From contig JARLHL010000015.1 of assembly GCA_031292275.1 (NCBI GenBank), positions 1 to 64,000 of the forward strand: a DNA stretch of 64,000 nucleotides, read 5' to 3'. Positions 37,509 to 46,273 of the stretch are shown piece after piece. How positions within the stretch are numbered: position 1 is the stretch's first letter; every line of letters begins with the position of its first letter. Position numbers and translations under genes: made by a program. The notes below the pieces were generated by a model. The model had not been told where the DNA came from. It saw only the letters and a list, made by a program, of their open reading frames with translations, and ran no database searches. Origin of the DNA: Desulfocapsaceae bacterium (GTDB lineage Bacteria > Desulfobacterota > Desulfobulbia > Desulfobulbales > Desulfocapsaceae).

Positions 37509-37665
37509 ACAAGGAAACCCTCCGGAAAAACCCTCGTTGAAGAGTACTCAAACATCGAAAAAAAGGCAAGAAGATGTCGACACGATACCTGCCGGCAACC
37601 ATTACATTGATACTCTGTACGGGGAGAGCTCCCGCGCTTGGAAAAATACGGGGCAGAAGAAGTCG

Positions 37666-38070
37666 CTAAGCGCTCAGACCCTTGCGGATCAGATTCAATT
37701 CGCGGGGCAGAGGCCTGCGCTTCAGGGTCAGGTACAGAGAATTCCCTCCCAGAATGCCGCATTGTTTATAAGTTATGATTTCAAAGGAATCTGATCCGTG
37801 CTGCAGTTGTTCAACCCAGAGCACCTTGTCAATCTCCAGAGAGAAATCACTGCAGATCCTCTTTGCAAACCTCTCCGGGTGTTCTGAAATCGAATATCCG
37901 GTACCGGTATTTGTATAGATACAGAGAACGGGCTTTAAAAACGTTATTCCCTTCATTCCTTCGGTCAGATCGATTATCCGCAAATCATAGGCGCCGGGAA
38001 ACCAGGCAACAGGTTCTCTCTGGTCGGTTTTTCTCCCGTCCCAGCTGTATCGTCCACAAAAAATCGCCAT
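37666..38070 (-). CDS. Hypothetical protein downstream of cooS
   Basis: This 134-residue soluble protein is of no family I recognise. It contains CGRYSWDGRK at the start, FPGAYDLRIIDL, a VLCIYTNTGTGYSISEHPERFA stretch and a basic C-terminus. I take the ATG at 38070 because AGAGG is five bases upstream; a GTG two codons earlier is also in frame. It begins 112 bases after the cooS stop, on the same strand, so it is likely part of the cooS transcript. Confidence 0.6.
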   Translation of the reverse strand: MAIFCGRYSWDGRKTDQREPVAWFPGAYDLRIIDLTEGMKGITFLKPVLCIYTNTGTGYSISEHPERFAKRICSDFSLEIDKVLWVEQLQHGSDSFEIITYKQCGILGGNSLYLTLKRRPLPRELNLIRKGLSA

Positions 38071-38182
38071 ATGCACCTCTTATGACCGCCTCCCTATGGT
38101 GAAGAGATTCCCGCCCTTGATCCAGGCCAGCGTTTCCTGTTCTTCCATAAAATTTACTGAAGAACAGGAAACCGACAGTCTC

Positions 38183-40132
38183 TTATAGAGCCCTTCTGTC
38201 GTCCATACCGACCAGGACCCTTTCTCTGGCCTTATTGATGCCCAGTTGTTCCCGCTTCTTGTCAATATGGGCGATCATCAATCGCGCCATTTCATAGGGA
38301 TCATCGGAAAAGCCCCATTTACCGAAGTCTTTTTCTTCAAGATCTTCAAAGAGATGTTTCTCAAACTTGGTCCCTTGAATTATAGGAAACGTATGACCAA
38401 ATACGGTATACACACCTGAAGCCACAAAGTATTGTCCGATCGCAATTGCCTTTTCACTCATCCATTCCGGCGCACATCCTGCCACAGGAAGATCGGCAAT
38501 TGAGTTTCCCAAACCGCCGGTCCGGACCATCTCTGAGGCGGCCACCAGAATCCTGCTGTTATCGACACAGGAGCCAAGGCCCAGAACCGGCGGCATGCCA
38601 ACCGTTTCACACACCTCCGCAAGACCGGGACCAGCCAAGGCTGCGGCACCCGGTACAGTAAGTCCGGCTTTGGCCAGGGCAACCTGTGAGCAACCGGTCT
38701 GCAGGACAAGAACATCGTTGCGGATAAGCTCCTTCACCAGTTCAACATGGGAAAAATCCTGCTTGGATCGCGGATTGGTACAGCCTACCACACCTGCAAC
38801 ACCACGAATCCTCCCGTTAATAATGTTTTCATTGAGCGGTGTATAACTTCCACGGAAAGATCCTCCCAGCATGTAATTAATATACTCATAGGAAAAGCCA
38901 TGGATCCCCGTCACTACCTTACGGGGGATCTGGATGGGCATTTTTCTGGTCTTAAACCGACTGATCGCCTTTACTATAATCTCATCGGTACATTTCAATG
39001 GTTCATGCTCATCCAGAGGGATATGCACAGCTCCCTCTATTTTTGCCCTGTAATTAGTTGTGATAAAAGGAGTATCATAACAGTCCGCAACTCTTCGCAG
39101 ATCCTGTTTAATACATTGAATATCAACACACATGGCGTCAACGGCGCCTGTCACCAGAACAGCCTCGGTCGAAGAAAAATTGCCTGCATGCGGCAATCCG
39201 TGCCGAGAGAGGACATCCAGACCAGAGCAACACATACCGACAAGGTTGATGCCTTTCGCCCCGGCTTCTACAGCACGTTCCTTCAAAGAGGGATCAGCGG
39301 CCGATATCATCATGGCTTCCAGGAGAATGGGTTCATGCCCATGAACAATGATGTTTACTTGATCCTCTTTGAGGACCCCCATATCAAATTTGACTTCAAC
39401 CGGCGCCGGCGTTCCAAAAAGAATGTCGGAGATATCCGTCGACACCATCGATCCGCCCCACCCGTCAGCCAGGGCGGTGCGGGATATCTGTTTGGTCAGA
39501 TTTTCATAGTCCTGATCAACCCCCATGGCAGTCCTGTGCATCATTTCCATGATTTCCCGCATAGCGCCTCTAGGGACAATGCCCTCCTTGCGCCATGATT
39601 CAAGGGTTTTTGCCGGAACTCTTTTCATCATTGGAATCTCACCGTCAACCTGGGTGTATGTCCGCTCCAATTCATGATAGAGGTCAAGGGCGATATCCTT
39701 CATGTCCCTGTCTTTTGTCTCTATTTCCAGTGCCTGCGCAACTTCGTAGAGCTTCAAAGGATCTTTTATGCCAAATTCCTTGACAGTACCCTCGATGACC
39801 CCCTTGAACAGCTCAAGCATGGCCATGCCGTGATCGGTATGAGCAGCAGTTCCAGCCGCCACCATCCTCCCGAAATTTCTGGCCATAATGGTATCGATGG
39901 TCGCGCCGCAGACTCCAACTCTATCATAGGGAGTATTGCTGTTAAGTCGACAGGGCCCCATGGAGCAATGTTTACAGCATGCGGATACAGCCCCGATCGG
40001 GCAGGGCTTCATATCGCTGGCACGGTCAAAAAAGAGTTCAACGCCATCTTTCCGTGCCTTTCTGAGCATCTGCGCGGTCGATTCGCAGGTCGTAATATCT
40101 TCAATCTTCATCAACTCTTTAATTTTAGCCAT
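38183..40132 (-). CDS. cooS: Anaerobic carbon monoxide dehydrogenase catalytic subunit
   Basis: CooS oxidises CO to CO2 at a Ni-4Fe-5S cluster (C cluster) in an oxygen-sensitive homodimer. It has 649 residues, near the usual 640. The N-terminal Cys set KPCPIGAVSACCKHCSMGPC (C44, C52, C53, C56, C61) gives the B and D clusters. Further on, VGMCCSGLDVLSRHG, AVDAMCVDIQCIKQ, VVGCTNPRSKQD, LVLQTGCSQVA and GLGSCVDNSRI carry the C-cluster ligands. The ATG at 40132 follows GGAGGCAAT; an upstream ATG at 40225 would add 31 unrelated residues. CooC lies upstream on the same strand. No CooF or hydrogenase genes are near, so the electron acceptor is unknown. Confidence 0.96.
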   Translation of the reverse strand: MAKIKELMKIEDITTCESTAQMLRKARKDGVELFFDRASDMKPCPIGAVSACCKHCSMGPCRLNSNTPYDRVGVCGATIDTIMARNFGRMVAAGTAAHTDHGMAMLELFKGVIEGTVKEFGIKDPLKLYEVAQALEIETKDRDMKDIALDLYHELERTYTQVDGEIPMMKRVPAKTLESWRKEGIVPRGAMREIMEMMHRTAMGVDQDYENLTKQISRTALADGWGGSMVSTDISDILFGTPAPVEVKFDMGVLKEDQVNIIVHGHEPILLEAMMISAADPSLKERAVEAGAKGINLVGMCCSGLDVLSRHGLPHAGNFSSTEAVLVTGAVDAMCVDIQCIKQDLRRVADCYDTPFITTNYRAKIEGAVHIPLDEHEPLKCTDEIIVKAISRFKTRKMPIQIPRKVVTGIHGFSYEYINYMLGGSFRGSYTPLNENIINGRIRGVAGVVGCTNPRSKQDFSHVELVKELIRNDVLVLQTGCSQVALAKAGLTVPGAAALAGPGLAEVCETVGMPPVLGLGSCVDNSRILVAASEMVRTGGLGNSIADLPVAGCAPEWMSEKAIAIGQYFVASGVYTVFGHTFPIIQGTKFEKHLFEDLEEKDFGKWGFSDDPYEMARLMIAHIDKKREQLGINKARERVLVGMDDRRAL

Positions 40133-40771
40133 ATTGCCTCCAGTAGTCAGAAAAAAATTTACGAATCTTGATTGTTCTTCACGGATGTATCCCTGCGGAA
40201 AGCTCATGGTCTCACTAACAATCAAGCAGACCCTCGAAATGATTCCGGCCCCGTCTGCCTGTAGTTATAAAGATGTTCATTGTGCCATTCTTCAACTTGC
40301 CAATACAAATATAATGTCCATTGACCGGTCCTGAACATGGGACGGCATAATTATGATCAGACATTAAATATGAATAGAAACTATTATCAGATACAGGTTC
40401 TGTCAAGCGGCGAGGGGATATCAGCGAAATGCATTTTATATATTGTAGCAAGAAACAGAAGAGCACTAGCGAATTTATCTTGGCATCGTGTCAAGTTAGA
40501 GGAGAATGCCTTTAATATTCCGCAGAGTGGCTGGCCCTGGAATAAGGAGTTGGTAGAGATCAAGAAAAAAGTTCCTGGCAGATAAAAGGCTGGTTCAGAA
40601 ATAGAGACGGGGAGCCCCAGGTCAAACCTCACATCTTCCCGAATTCTGAAAGGGCAATCACTGGTTCAGGCTCTGCCTTGAAATGCCGCCCTGATTCCAC
40701 GCAGGTGATCGGGGCAACACCTCAAGGTCCTCAGCTCAAGTGTCCTCTCAACAGGAAAAAAGAATCTTTTT
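40133..40771. other. Region between cooC and cooS
   Basis: No gene is called. A perfect 10-bp inverted repeat, CTTGATTGTT (40167-40176) and AACAATCAAG (40217-40226), lies 35 to 94 bases before the cooS start and could be a regulator site or a leader hairpin. A frame at 40337-40585 on the plus strand lacks a ribosome site and family likeness. The rest is AT-rich and probably holds the cooS promoter. Confidence 0.5.
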
Positions 40772-41557
40772 TTATTTCTCCGCATTCAAGGCATTCAGCT
40801 TGGCGGCAATCTCAAAGAGTGATTTGGGTGCATCATGAATGTTGTCAAAGGGCCTGACGCCAGCCCTGTCTGAGGCTATTATTTCATTCATTTCAGGGAC
40901 AAACCCGAGTATCTCATAGCCGGGAAGAGAGCTGCGGATCAACTCCTCATCCTCAGGACCCTTGACCCGGTTTCCCAGAACGACAATGCGCTTTATGCCG
41001 ATATCCTGCCCCAATTTCTTAATTTTTCCGGCCGCCGCCCTGCTCCTTGCGCCTGGATTGACGACAACGACCAAGGCATCGACTGATCCCGATGTCGCCC
41101 GGCCAAGATGCTCGATACCTGCCTCCATATCCATAATGACGATCTCTTCACGATAGAGAACAAGATGCGTCATCAATGCTTTTAAGATGGTGCTTTCCGG
41201 GCAGATACAGCCTGACCCACCACTTTGAACCGTTCCCATAACCAGAAGCTTGACTCCGTCCCGCTCACGCGAAAAGCGCTCGGGAATATCGTCGACTTTT
41301 GGATTCAGGGTGAAGAATCCCCCCATAGTCCCCGGTTTTGCCCCTGTCCGTTCATAAATAAGTTCCGACAGTTCTGAGATAGGGGTTATCGGCTGGTCTT
41401 CGGGAATCCCGAGGCCTGCAGCAAGATTTGCAACTGGATCTGCATCTATCGCAATAACCGTATTGGTCGTCTTTGCGGCGAGGCATCGAGCCAGAAGTGA
41501 CGTAATTGTTGTTTTGCCGACACCGCCTTTACCACCCACTGCAACTTTCAAGCTCAT
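40772..41557 (-). CDS. cooC: CO dehydrogenase nickel-insertion ATPase CooC (paralogue 2)
   Basis: This 261-residue ATPase loads nickel into the CO dehydrogenase active site. Deviant Walker A GGKGGVGKTT is at 8-17, then AIDADPVANLAAGLG. The CxC pair in GGSGCICPESTILK near 115, the nickel site in CooC1 proteins, and MDMEAGIEHLGRATSGSVD are all present. GAGGGAG before the ATG is a good ribosome site. It is read toward cooS, 639 bases downstream, and is therefore the more likely partner of this CooS than the ATPase at 35.1 kb. Confidence 0.93.
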   Translation of the reverse strand: MSLKVAVGGKGGVGKTTITSLLARCLAAKTTNTVIAIDADPVANLAAGLGIPEDQPITPISELSELIYERTGAKPGTMGGFFTLNPKVDDIPERFSRERDGVKLLVMGTVQSGGSGCICPESTILKALMTHLVLYREEIVIMDMEAGIEHLGRATSGSVDALVVVVNPGARSRAAAGKIKKLGQDIGIKRIVVLGNRVKGPEDEELIRSSLPGYEILGFVPEMNEIIASDRAGVRPFDNIHDAPKSLFEIAAKLNALNAEK

Positions 41558-41643
41558 CTACTCCCTCCTCTAAGACATCTCCTGCAAAATCTCCATCGGG
41601 CAATTCAACGGACTGGCACCTTCCCAAATTACCCGACCGTTAT

Positions 41644-41925
41644 TCATCTGATAATATGGCCATCATGATCGACCATCGCTACAATAAAACCATTTTTTGC
41701 AGCCACATCAGTGAGTTCTTCGATATGGACAGCCTGAACTTCATATTTTCTGCCCTTTTCTTTCGGCATGGTCAAGAAACAATCATTTGCTGCATCTTTA
41801 GTTGGAAATGTCGGGATAAAATCGATTTTCATCTCCTTGTCGTAAAGTCCCAGAAAATTTTCGTTTTTTCCCGGATCACAAACAACAACATAGACCCAGC
41901 CTTCAATCTGTGCTTTTTTATCCAT
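41644..41925 (-). CDS. Hypothetical protein upstream of cooC
   Basis: This 93-residue soluble protein has a good start: AGGTGG four bases before the ATG. It reads as an alternating strand and helix protein (EGWVYVVVCDPGKNENFLGLY at the front, GFIVAMVDHDGHIIR at the end) with a single front Cys and later one more. No family is recognised. It lies 86 bases before cooC on the same strand and is probably in the same transcript, so it may be an accessory of CO dehydrogenase maturation; this is inference from position only. Confidence 0.62.
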   Translation of the reverse strand: MDKKAQIEGWVYVVVCDPGKNENFLGLYDKEMKIDFIPTFPTKDAANDCFLTMPKEKGRKYEVQAVHIEELTDVAAKNGFIVAMVDHDGHIIR

Positions 41926-42569
41926 GAAGCCACCTGTTATGCTTTTAAATTGTCTATGAAAACAGCTATACGCGTATGAAAAAAAAGAGCAAGCGCCATA
42001 CCGGGTCGCGAATGACAGGCATCCACCACATGCCGGGGGTCATTCTCAGAACCAATCCTGCATCAAAACCATAACCACTCTTTCGACATTACTGCATCCC
42101 TAAACAACCTTCCAGTCTTTTCACTCCTCAAAAAGAAAACGCAAAATCAAGCGGACGGTATACCAGTCTTCGGATAAACCTAACACATGGTTTATTTGAA
42201 ACCAGTATCCGGGACAGGCAGTCGTGGTCTCTCTGCCTGCAGAAGAGCACTCTTCAAGCTGTTTACTGCAGGTATCCAAAGACAATTTTTACAATCATTT
42301 TTCGCCAATTTCTAAAATATTTCGATAATATCAGCCCGAAAATACCTATCAATAACATATTGATTACATGACATATTTACAAAAACATAGGTATAAATAC
42401 CTATCAACCAATAGGTAATCATACCTATTTACATATAGAAATCGGGTTGTTAGACTTAATTAAAGTTTTTTTGGAGGGAATTGCAAAAGAAATTCGACAA
42501 GAAATATGCGGACCCCACAATGGTCCTACCAGCAGTCTCATTTTCAGCTTCGTTTCAGACGAAAACACT
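41926..42569. other. Intergenic region with a cluster of ATACCTAT sites
   Basis: No gene is called from 41926 to 42569. Between 42342 and 42428 there are five copies of ATACCTAT or its complement (one of them with a single changed base), four of them in two back-to-back palindromes (42387-42404 and 42410-42428) 24 bases apart. CAGGCAG/CTGCCTG near 42209-42234 could form a hairpin. Two very short frames (26 and 31 codons) before 42570 are too weak to call. Confidence 0.5.
42342..42428. repeat. ATACCTAT repeat cluster (operator-like)
   Basis: Copies start at 42342, 42387 (as ATAGGTAT), 42397, 42411 (as ATAGGTA) and 42421. The pairs at 42387/42397 and 42411/42421 are each inverted around a 2- to 3-base centre and repeat every 24 bases. 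This is the arrangement of adjacent dimer sites for a DNA-binding protein. Confidence 0.7.
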
Positions 42570-42830
42570 ATGATGAAAAAAAATAAGCAACAGACAAAAA
42601 ACACATGCATTGTCCAATGCCGGGAAGAAAAGCAGAATCTTCCTCGGAAACCTGCCAAGAATGCGAAATATATCGTATTCATGCCTGGCAAAAACGCATG
42701 GCCGCAAGCGGCGCCTGTACTTAACGATGAACCTGATTTCGATGTCATAAAGCCGACCACAGTGGATACGGTTTTTGACAACACCTACTATGCACATCTC
42801 TTAATGCAGCGGAAATACTTCATCGACTGA
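42570..42830 (+). CDS. Hypothetical small protein
   Basis: This 86-residue frame has two adjacent ATG codons at its start and a Lys/Gln/Asn-rich first third with two Cys, followed by YIVFMPGKNAWPQAAP and ending TYYAHLLMQRKYFID. No family is recognised. The same frame runs back to a TTG at 42447, but no good ribosome site is seen for either start; the frame stays open over the repeat-flanking DNA. It is kept because the sites upstream look like operators, but it may not be a real gene. Confidence 0.35.
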   Translation: MMKKNKQQTKNTCIVQCREEKQNLPRKPAKNAKYIVFMPGKNAWPQAAPVLNDEPDFDVIKPTTVDTVFDNTYYAHLLMQRKYFID

Positions 42831-42905
42831 TTTTCGCGCTCTCGGATATCCGTCATCAACTGTCGATCGTAAAGAGGCCAGGAATTACTGATATTCTCAA
42901 TGGTA

Positions 42906-42943
42906 TCTCTCTGAGGCGGGAATTCGTTCCCGCCTCAGAGAGA
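42906..42943. other. Perfect 17-bp hairpin after glyS
   Basis: TCTCTCTGAGGCGGGAA and TTCCCGCCTCAGAGAGA pair without mismatch around a four-base TTCG loop, ending three bases after the glyS stop. No T tract follows on either strand. It most likely ends or protects the glyS transcript. Confidence 0.85.
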
Positions 42944-42946
42944 GAA

Positions 42947-45016
42947 TCATCCCTGCTGCATCTTCGAAATATCCCCGATCTGCAGAATAAGTTCACCAAT
43001 TGCTGTGAGCAGGTTCAGTCTATTTTGCCGAACAGATTGGTCATCTGTCATGACCATGACCTCATTAAAAAAGATATCAACGGGTTCTTTCATCCCCAGC
43101 ATAACGTCAAGGGCCTCGAGATATTCTTTTTGGTCAATCAGCGACCGCATTTTTGCCGCGATCCCGATAAAAACGGCATAAAGATTTTCTTCAGCCTTCT
43201 TTTCAAACAAAGCAATCCGGATCTCAGTGCTCTGATTGTCCTTGGTGATATTTCGTATCCGCTTGAATGATGAGGCCAGGACGGCAAAGGCGGCTTCCTT
43301 CCGTATTGCCATGAAGGCTTCAACTCGCTGAAAACAATCGTTGACATCATCGAAAGAGACAGATGTAACCGCCTCAACCGCTCCGGCATCATATCCCCTG
43401 GCTATGGCGTCATTGACAAACCGCCCTTTGAGGAAGGCAAGCACAGCCTCAACAGTAGCGGCGCTGCCATCTACCTTATCACCATAAAGGGCCAGGGATT
43501 TATGAATGCTCTCGCGAAGAGACAGGATGAAGCCGCGATCCTTTATGATAGACAGAACCGCCAGCGACAGTCTTCGCAAACCGAAAGGATCAACCGTTCC
43601 GGTGGGTGTTTGTCCTATACCGAAACAACCGGAGATGGTATCCAGTCTATCGGCGAGACCGACGATAGCGCCCGCATCGGAGGACGGCAGTTCCGCCCCA
43701 GCCCTCCTGGGCATATACTGTTCTCTGATGGCCTGGGCAACCGCCGGATTCTCGCCTTCAATGGCGGCGTACGCCTCCCCCATGGCCCCCTGCAGGGAAG
43801 GAAATTCACCCACCATATCGGTCAGGAGATCCGCCTTGGCCAGCACAGCCGCCCGGCAGGCATCCTGAAGAGTCTCGGGACACAGCTTCTCTGCCAGCAT
43901 CCGGGTGAGTTTGACATTTCTTTCCGTCTTTTCCAGCATGGAGCCGAGTTTCGCCTGAAAAATAATGCCGTCAAGGTCCTTGATGCGCTGTTCAAGCCGG
44001 AGCCCCTTATCGGCATTAAAGAAGAACAGGGCATCTTCAAGCCTGGCGCGCAGCACGCGTTCATGCCCTTTTCTGGTTACCGCGGGATCAGTAACACGGG
44101 TATTATTGACGGCAACAAATCCCGGCAGCAGAGTCCCCTCCTGATCACGAAGCGGAAAATATTTCTGGTTCACCCGCATCGAGGTTATCAGGACATCATC
44201 GGGAAGTTGCAGGAACTTTTTATCAAAACTTCCACATACACCAAAAGGATATTCCACAAGGTTGGTGACCGTGTCAACCAGTTCTTCATCAATATCCACC
44301 CTGGCGCCGGCATCAATGGATGGCGCCGCCGCGGTAATGGCGGCAAGGACAGCCTCTCTTCGGGACTCAGGATCTACGAGAACATGGGTCTCGTGCATCT
44401 TCGCCAGATAGTCCTGACAGCCATGCACAGAGACTGTTTCATTGGCCATAAACCGATGGCCCCTGCTCATTGAGGATGCGGCGATTCCGTCATGGGAAAA
44501 ATTGATTACAGCCGAGTCGTACAAGGCGAGCAGCCATTGGATCGGTCGAGCAAAGGTATTCGTATTGCTCCCCCATTTCATCGATTTCGGAAAAGACATT
44601 TCGAGAATCAATTCCCGGAGAATGTCAGGCAGAAGCTCAGATGTCGGCTTGCCGCGGAGCTCACGGACCAGCATCAGATATTCACCCTTGTCGGTCTGTA
44701 CCGCTTTCAGATCAGCGACATCAGCCCCTTTTGAACGGGCGAAGCCCTGGGCAGCCTTTGTCGGTTTTCCTTCACCGTCAAGCCCTGCCTTAACGGAAGG
44801 CCCCAGGATCTCTTCACGGCCGTCCGGCTGGCCTGCGGCAAGACCATCGGCCATCAATACCAGCCGCCTCGGCGTCCCTAAAACTTTGACTGAGTCATGG
44901 GAAAGATTTAATCCCGCTGTTTTTTTTATAAAATTATCCTGCAGCTGCCTCAACGCCGGTTGCAGAAAACCTGCGGGTATTTCCTCTGTTCCGATCTCAA
45001 AGAGTAATTCGCTCAT
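42947..45016 (-). CDS. glyS: Glycyl-tRNA synthetase beta subunit
   Basis: This 689-residue protein is the beta subunit of the bacterial alpha2-beta2 glycyl-tRNA synthetase, which binds the tRNA. It begins MSELLFEIGTEEIPAGFLQPAL, the family start, continues with LGTPRRLVLMADGL, SFPKSMKWG, and an HD-like region VLAKADLLTDMVGEFPSLQG. The C-terminal DALR anticodon-binding part ends FFNEVMVMTDDQSVRQNRLNLL. The glyQ gene for the alpha subunit is not next to it, as would be usual. A long perfect hairpin follows the stop. FolE2 lies upstream on the same strand. Confidence 0.96.
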   Translation of the reverse strand: MSELLFEIGTEEIPAGFLQPALRQLQDNFIKKTAGLNLSHDSVKVLGTPRRLVLMADGLAAGQPDGREEILGPSVKAGLDGEGKPTKAAQGFARSKGADVADLKAVQTDKGEYLMLVRELRGKPTSELLPDILRELILEMSFPKSMKWGSNTNTFARPIQWLLALYDSAVINFSHDGIAASSMSRGHRFMANETVSVHGCQDYLAKMHETHVLVDPESRREAVLAAITAAAPSIDAGARVDIDEELVDTVTNLVEYPFGVCGSFDKKFLQLPDDVLITSMRVNQKYFPLRDQEGTLLPGFVAVNNTRVTDPAVTRKGHERVLRARLEDALFFFNADKGLRLEQRIKDLDGIIFQAKLGSMLEKTERNVKLTRMLAEKLCPETLQDACRAAVLAKADLLTDMVGEFPSLQGAMGEAYAAIEGENPAVAQAIREQYMPRRAGAELPSSDAGAIVGLADRLDTISGCFGIGQTPTGTVDPFGLRRLSLAVLSIIKDRGFILSLRESIHKSLALYGDKVDGSAATVEAVLAFLKGRFVNDAIARGYDAGAVEAVTSVSFDDVNDCFQRVEAFMAIRKEAAFAVLASSFKRIRNITKDNQSTEIRIALFEKKAEENLYAVFIGIAAKMRSLIDQKEYLEALDVMLGMKEPVDIFFNEVMVMTDDQSVRQNRLNLLTAIGELILQIGDISKMQQG

Positions 45017-45069
45017 AAAATATTTCGTAAAAAAGTTAATGGTTACAAATCGCGGGACCGAATCGGGTA

Positions 45070-45804
45070 TTATCGCTGTCCGGACTCGGTTGCGGCAAAG
45101 GTAGAGTATCCTTCTCCAAAATTTTCAACGGCGACAGAATACCATTTTATTTCTCTTTGCGTTAAGAGTTTCTCGGATATCGTACCGGTTAATCCTTCCA
45201 CCGAAAGGATGGTATCCTGATTACTGCCATTGTTCTGCTGCTGGGCATCAAGGATACACCTCTCAACCAGCATTATCAGGTCTTCAATCCAGACAAACTG
45301 CCGGAAACGCACCTGAACAACCGCATTCCCCCAGTGACCTAAGGAATACGGCAGACTGGCAAGCCTCTGCAAATTTACAGGCAAGGAGATCGGAACAATG
45401 AACTGCAGCTCAAGATTGTCGGTATTTTTCAGCGAGCCGTGCATCTGACATTCATACCGGCATGCCTGCAGGACTGTGGAATCGTAAATCTTGCGAAGGA
45501 AATAAGGAAATGAGATTTCTATATGAGCGGCTTCAGCCTGAAGACGCTTTTTCATTTCCTCAAGAATATTGTGAACGCTGTTCAGATCAATTTGGCCGTG
45601 AAAACGATTGAGAATCTCAATAAAACGGCTCATGTGGGTGCCTTTAAACCGGTGCGGCAGATTCACGTACATATTGACCGTGGCCACAGTATGCTGCCGG
45701 TTATTCGCTTTATCGAGGAGGGTAATCGGATAACAAATCGTTTTAACGCCAACTTTTTTGATATCAACGCGTCGGGTATCAAGCTGACTCTGAATGTCAA
45801 TCAT
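45070..45804 (-). CDS. folE2: GTP cyclohydrolase FolE2
   Basis: FolE2 (COG1469) converts GTP to dihydroneopterin triphosphate, the first step of folate or queuosine-type pterin synthesis, and can work with several metals. The 244-residue product has the front block DIQSQLDTRRVDIKKVGVK and SRFIEILNRF, then CRYECQMHGS with the conserved Cys and NLELQFIVPI. I start at the ATG at 45804 since the family begins near there; a TTG 75 bases upstream adds a Cys-rich stretch that does not fit. Neither start has a strong ribosome site. It is 53 bases before glyS. Confidence 0.88.
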   Translation of the reverse strand: MIDIQSQLDTRRVDIKKVGVKTICYPITLLDKANNRQHTVATVNMYVNLPHRFKGTHMSRFIEILNRFHGQIDLNSVHNILEEMKKRLQAEAAHIEISFPYFLRKIYDSTVLQACRYECQMHGSLKNTDNLELQFIVPISLPVNLQRLASLPYSLGHWGNAVVQVRFRQFVWIEDLIMLVERCILDAQQQNNGSNQDTILSVEGLTGTISEKLLTQREIKWYSVAVENFGEGYSTFAATESGQR

Positions 45805-45922
45805 GGTTGCAATCCGGGGTGAGCAGGTTAAACAGTCTCCAGAACAGCACAATGAACAGGATTGCCCGACGAAGATCAAGTACTCAACGCAGACCTCTCC
45901 CGTTTACCCACAACACACAGAA

Positions 45923-46273
45923 TCAACCGATATGCCGTCGAACCGCCCTCTTCAGGTCATCCATATCCGCTGATTTAACAACGTATTCATCAGATGCCCA
46001 TGCACCCAGATCCTGCTTATATTCATGATAGGCACTGCTGAGAATCACGGGAACAGTGGCGTCAATCATCTTCATCTGACGAAGCACTTCAATACCATTC
46101 ATTCCAGGCATCTGGATATCGAGGATAACAAGGTCCGGCGCCTCATCGCGGAACTTGTCAAGGGCTTCGTCACCATTCAGGGCAGAAAGCACCATATAAC
46201 CCTCATCTTCAAATTCTTCCTGGTACAGAAGCTGAATACTCTTTTCATCATCAACGAGCAGTATTTTTTTCAC
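45923..46273 (-). CDS. Single-domain response regulator
   Basis: This 116-residue receiver domain stands alone, in the CheY/Spo0F style. The acid pocket D8-D9-E10, phospho-acceptor D52 in LVILDIQMPGMNG, the Ser/Thr-equivalent in ILSSAYHEYK, and a Lys in EYVVKSAD are all present, so it should accept phosphate. There is no output domain, so it must act by protein contact. It overlaps the galT 3' end by 23 bases on the same strand. No cognate kinase is adjacent; one candidate source is the kinase pair at 19-24 kb, without direct evidence. Confidence 0.9.
   Translation of the reverse strand: MKKILLVDDEKSIQLLYQEEFEDEGYMVLSALNGDEALDKFRDEAPDLVILDIQMPGMNGIEVLRQMKMIDATVPVILSSAYHEYKQDLGAWASDEYVVKSADMDDLKRAVRRHIG

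Noticed and set aside
40337-40585. 82-codon plus-strand frame between cooC and cooS
   Set aside because: No ribosome site, no family likeness, and it lies in the cooS control region.
42342-42428. CRISPR array
   Set aside because: Repeats are only 8 bases, are inverted, and lack spacers of uniform length; no cas genes are near.
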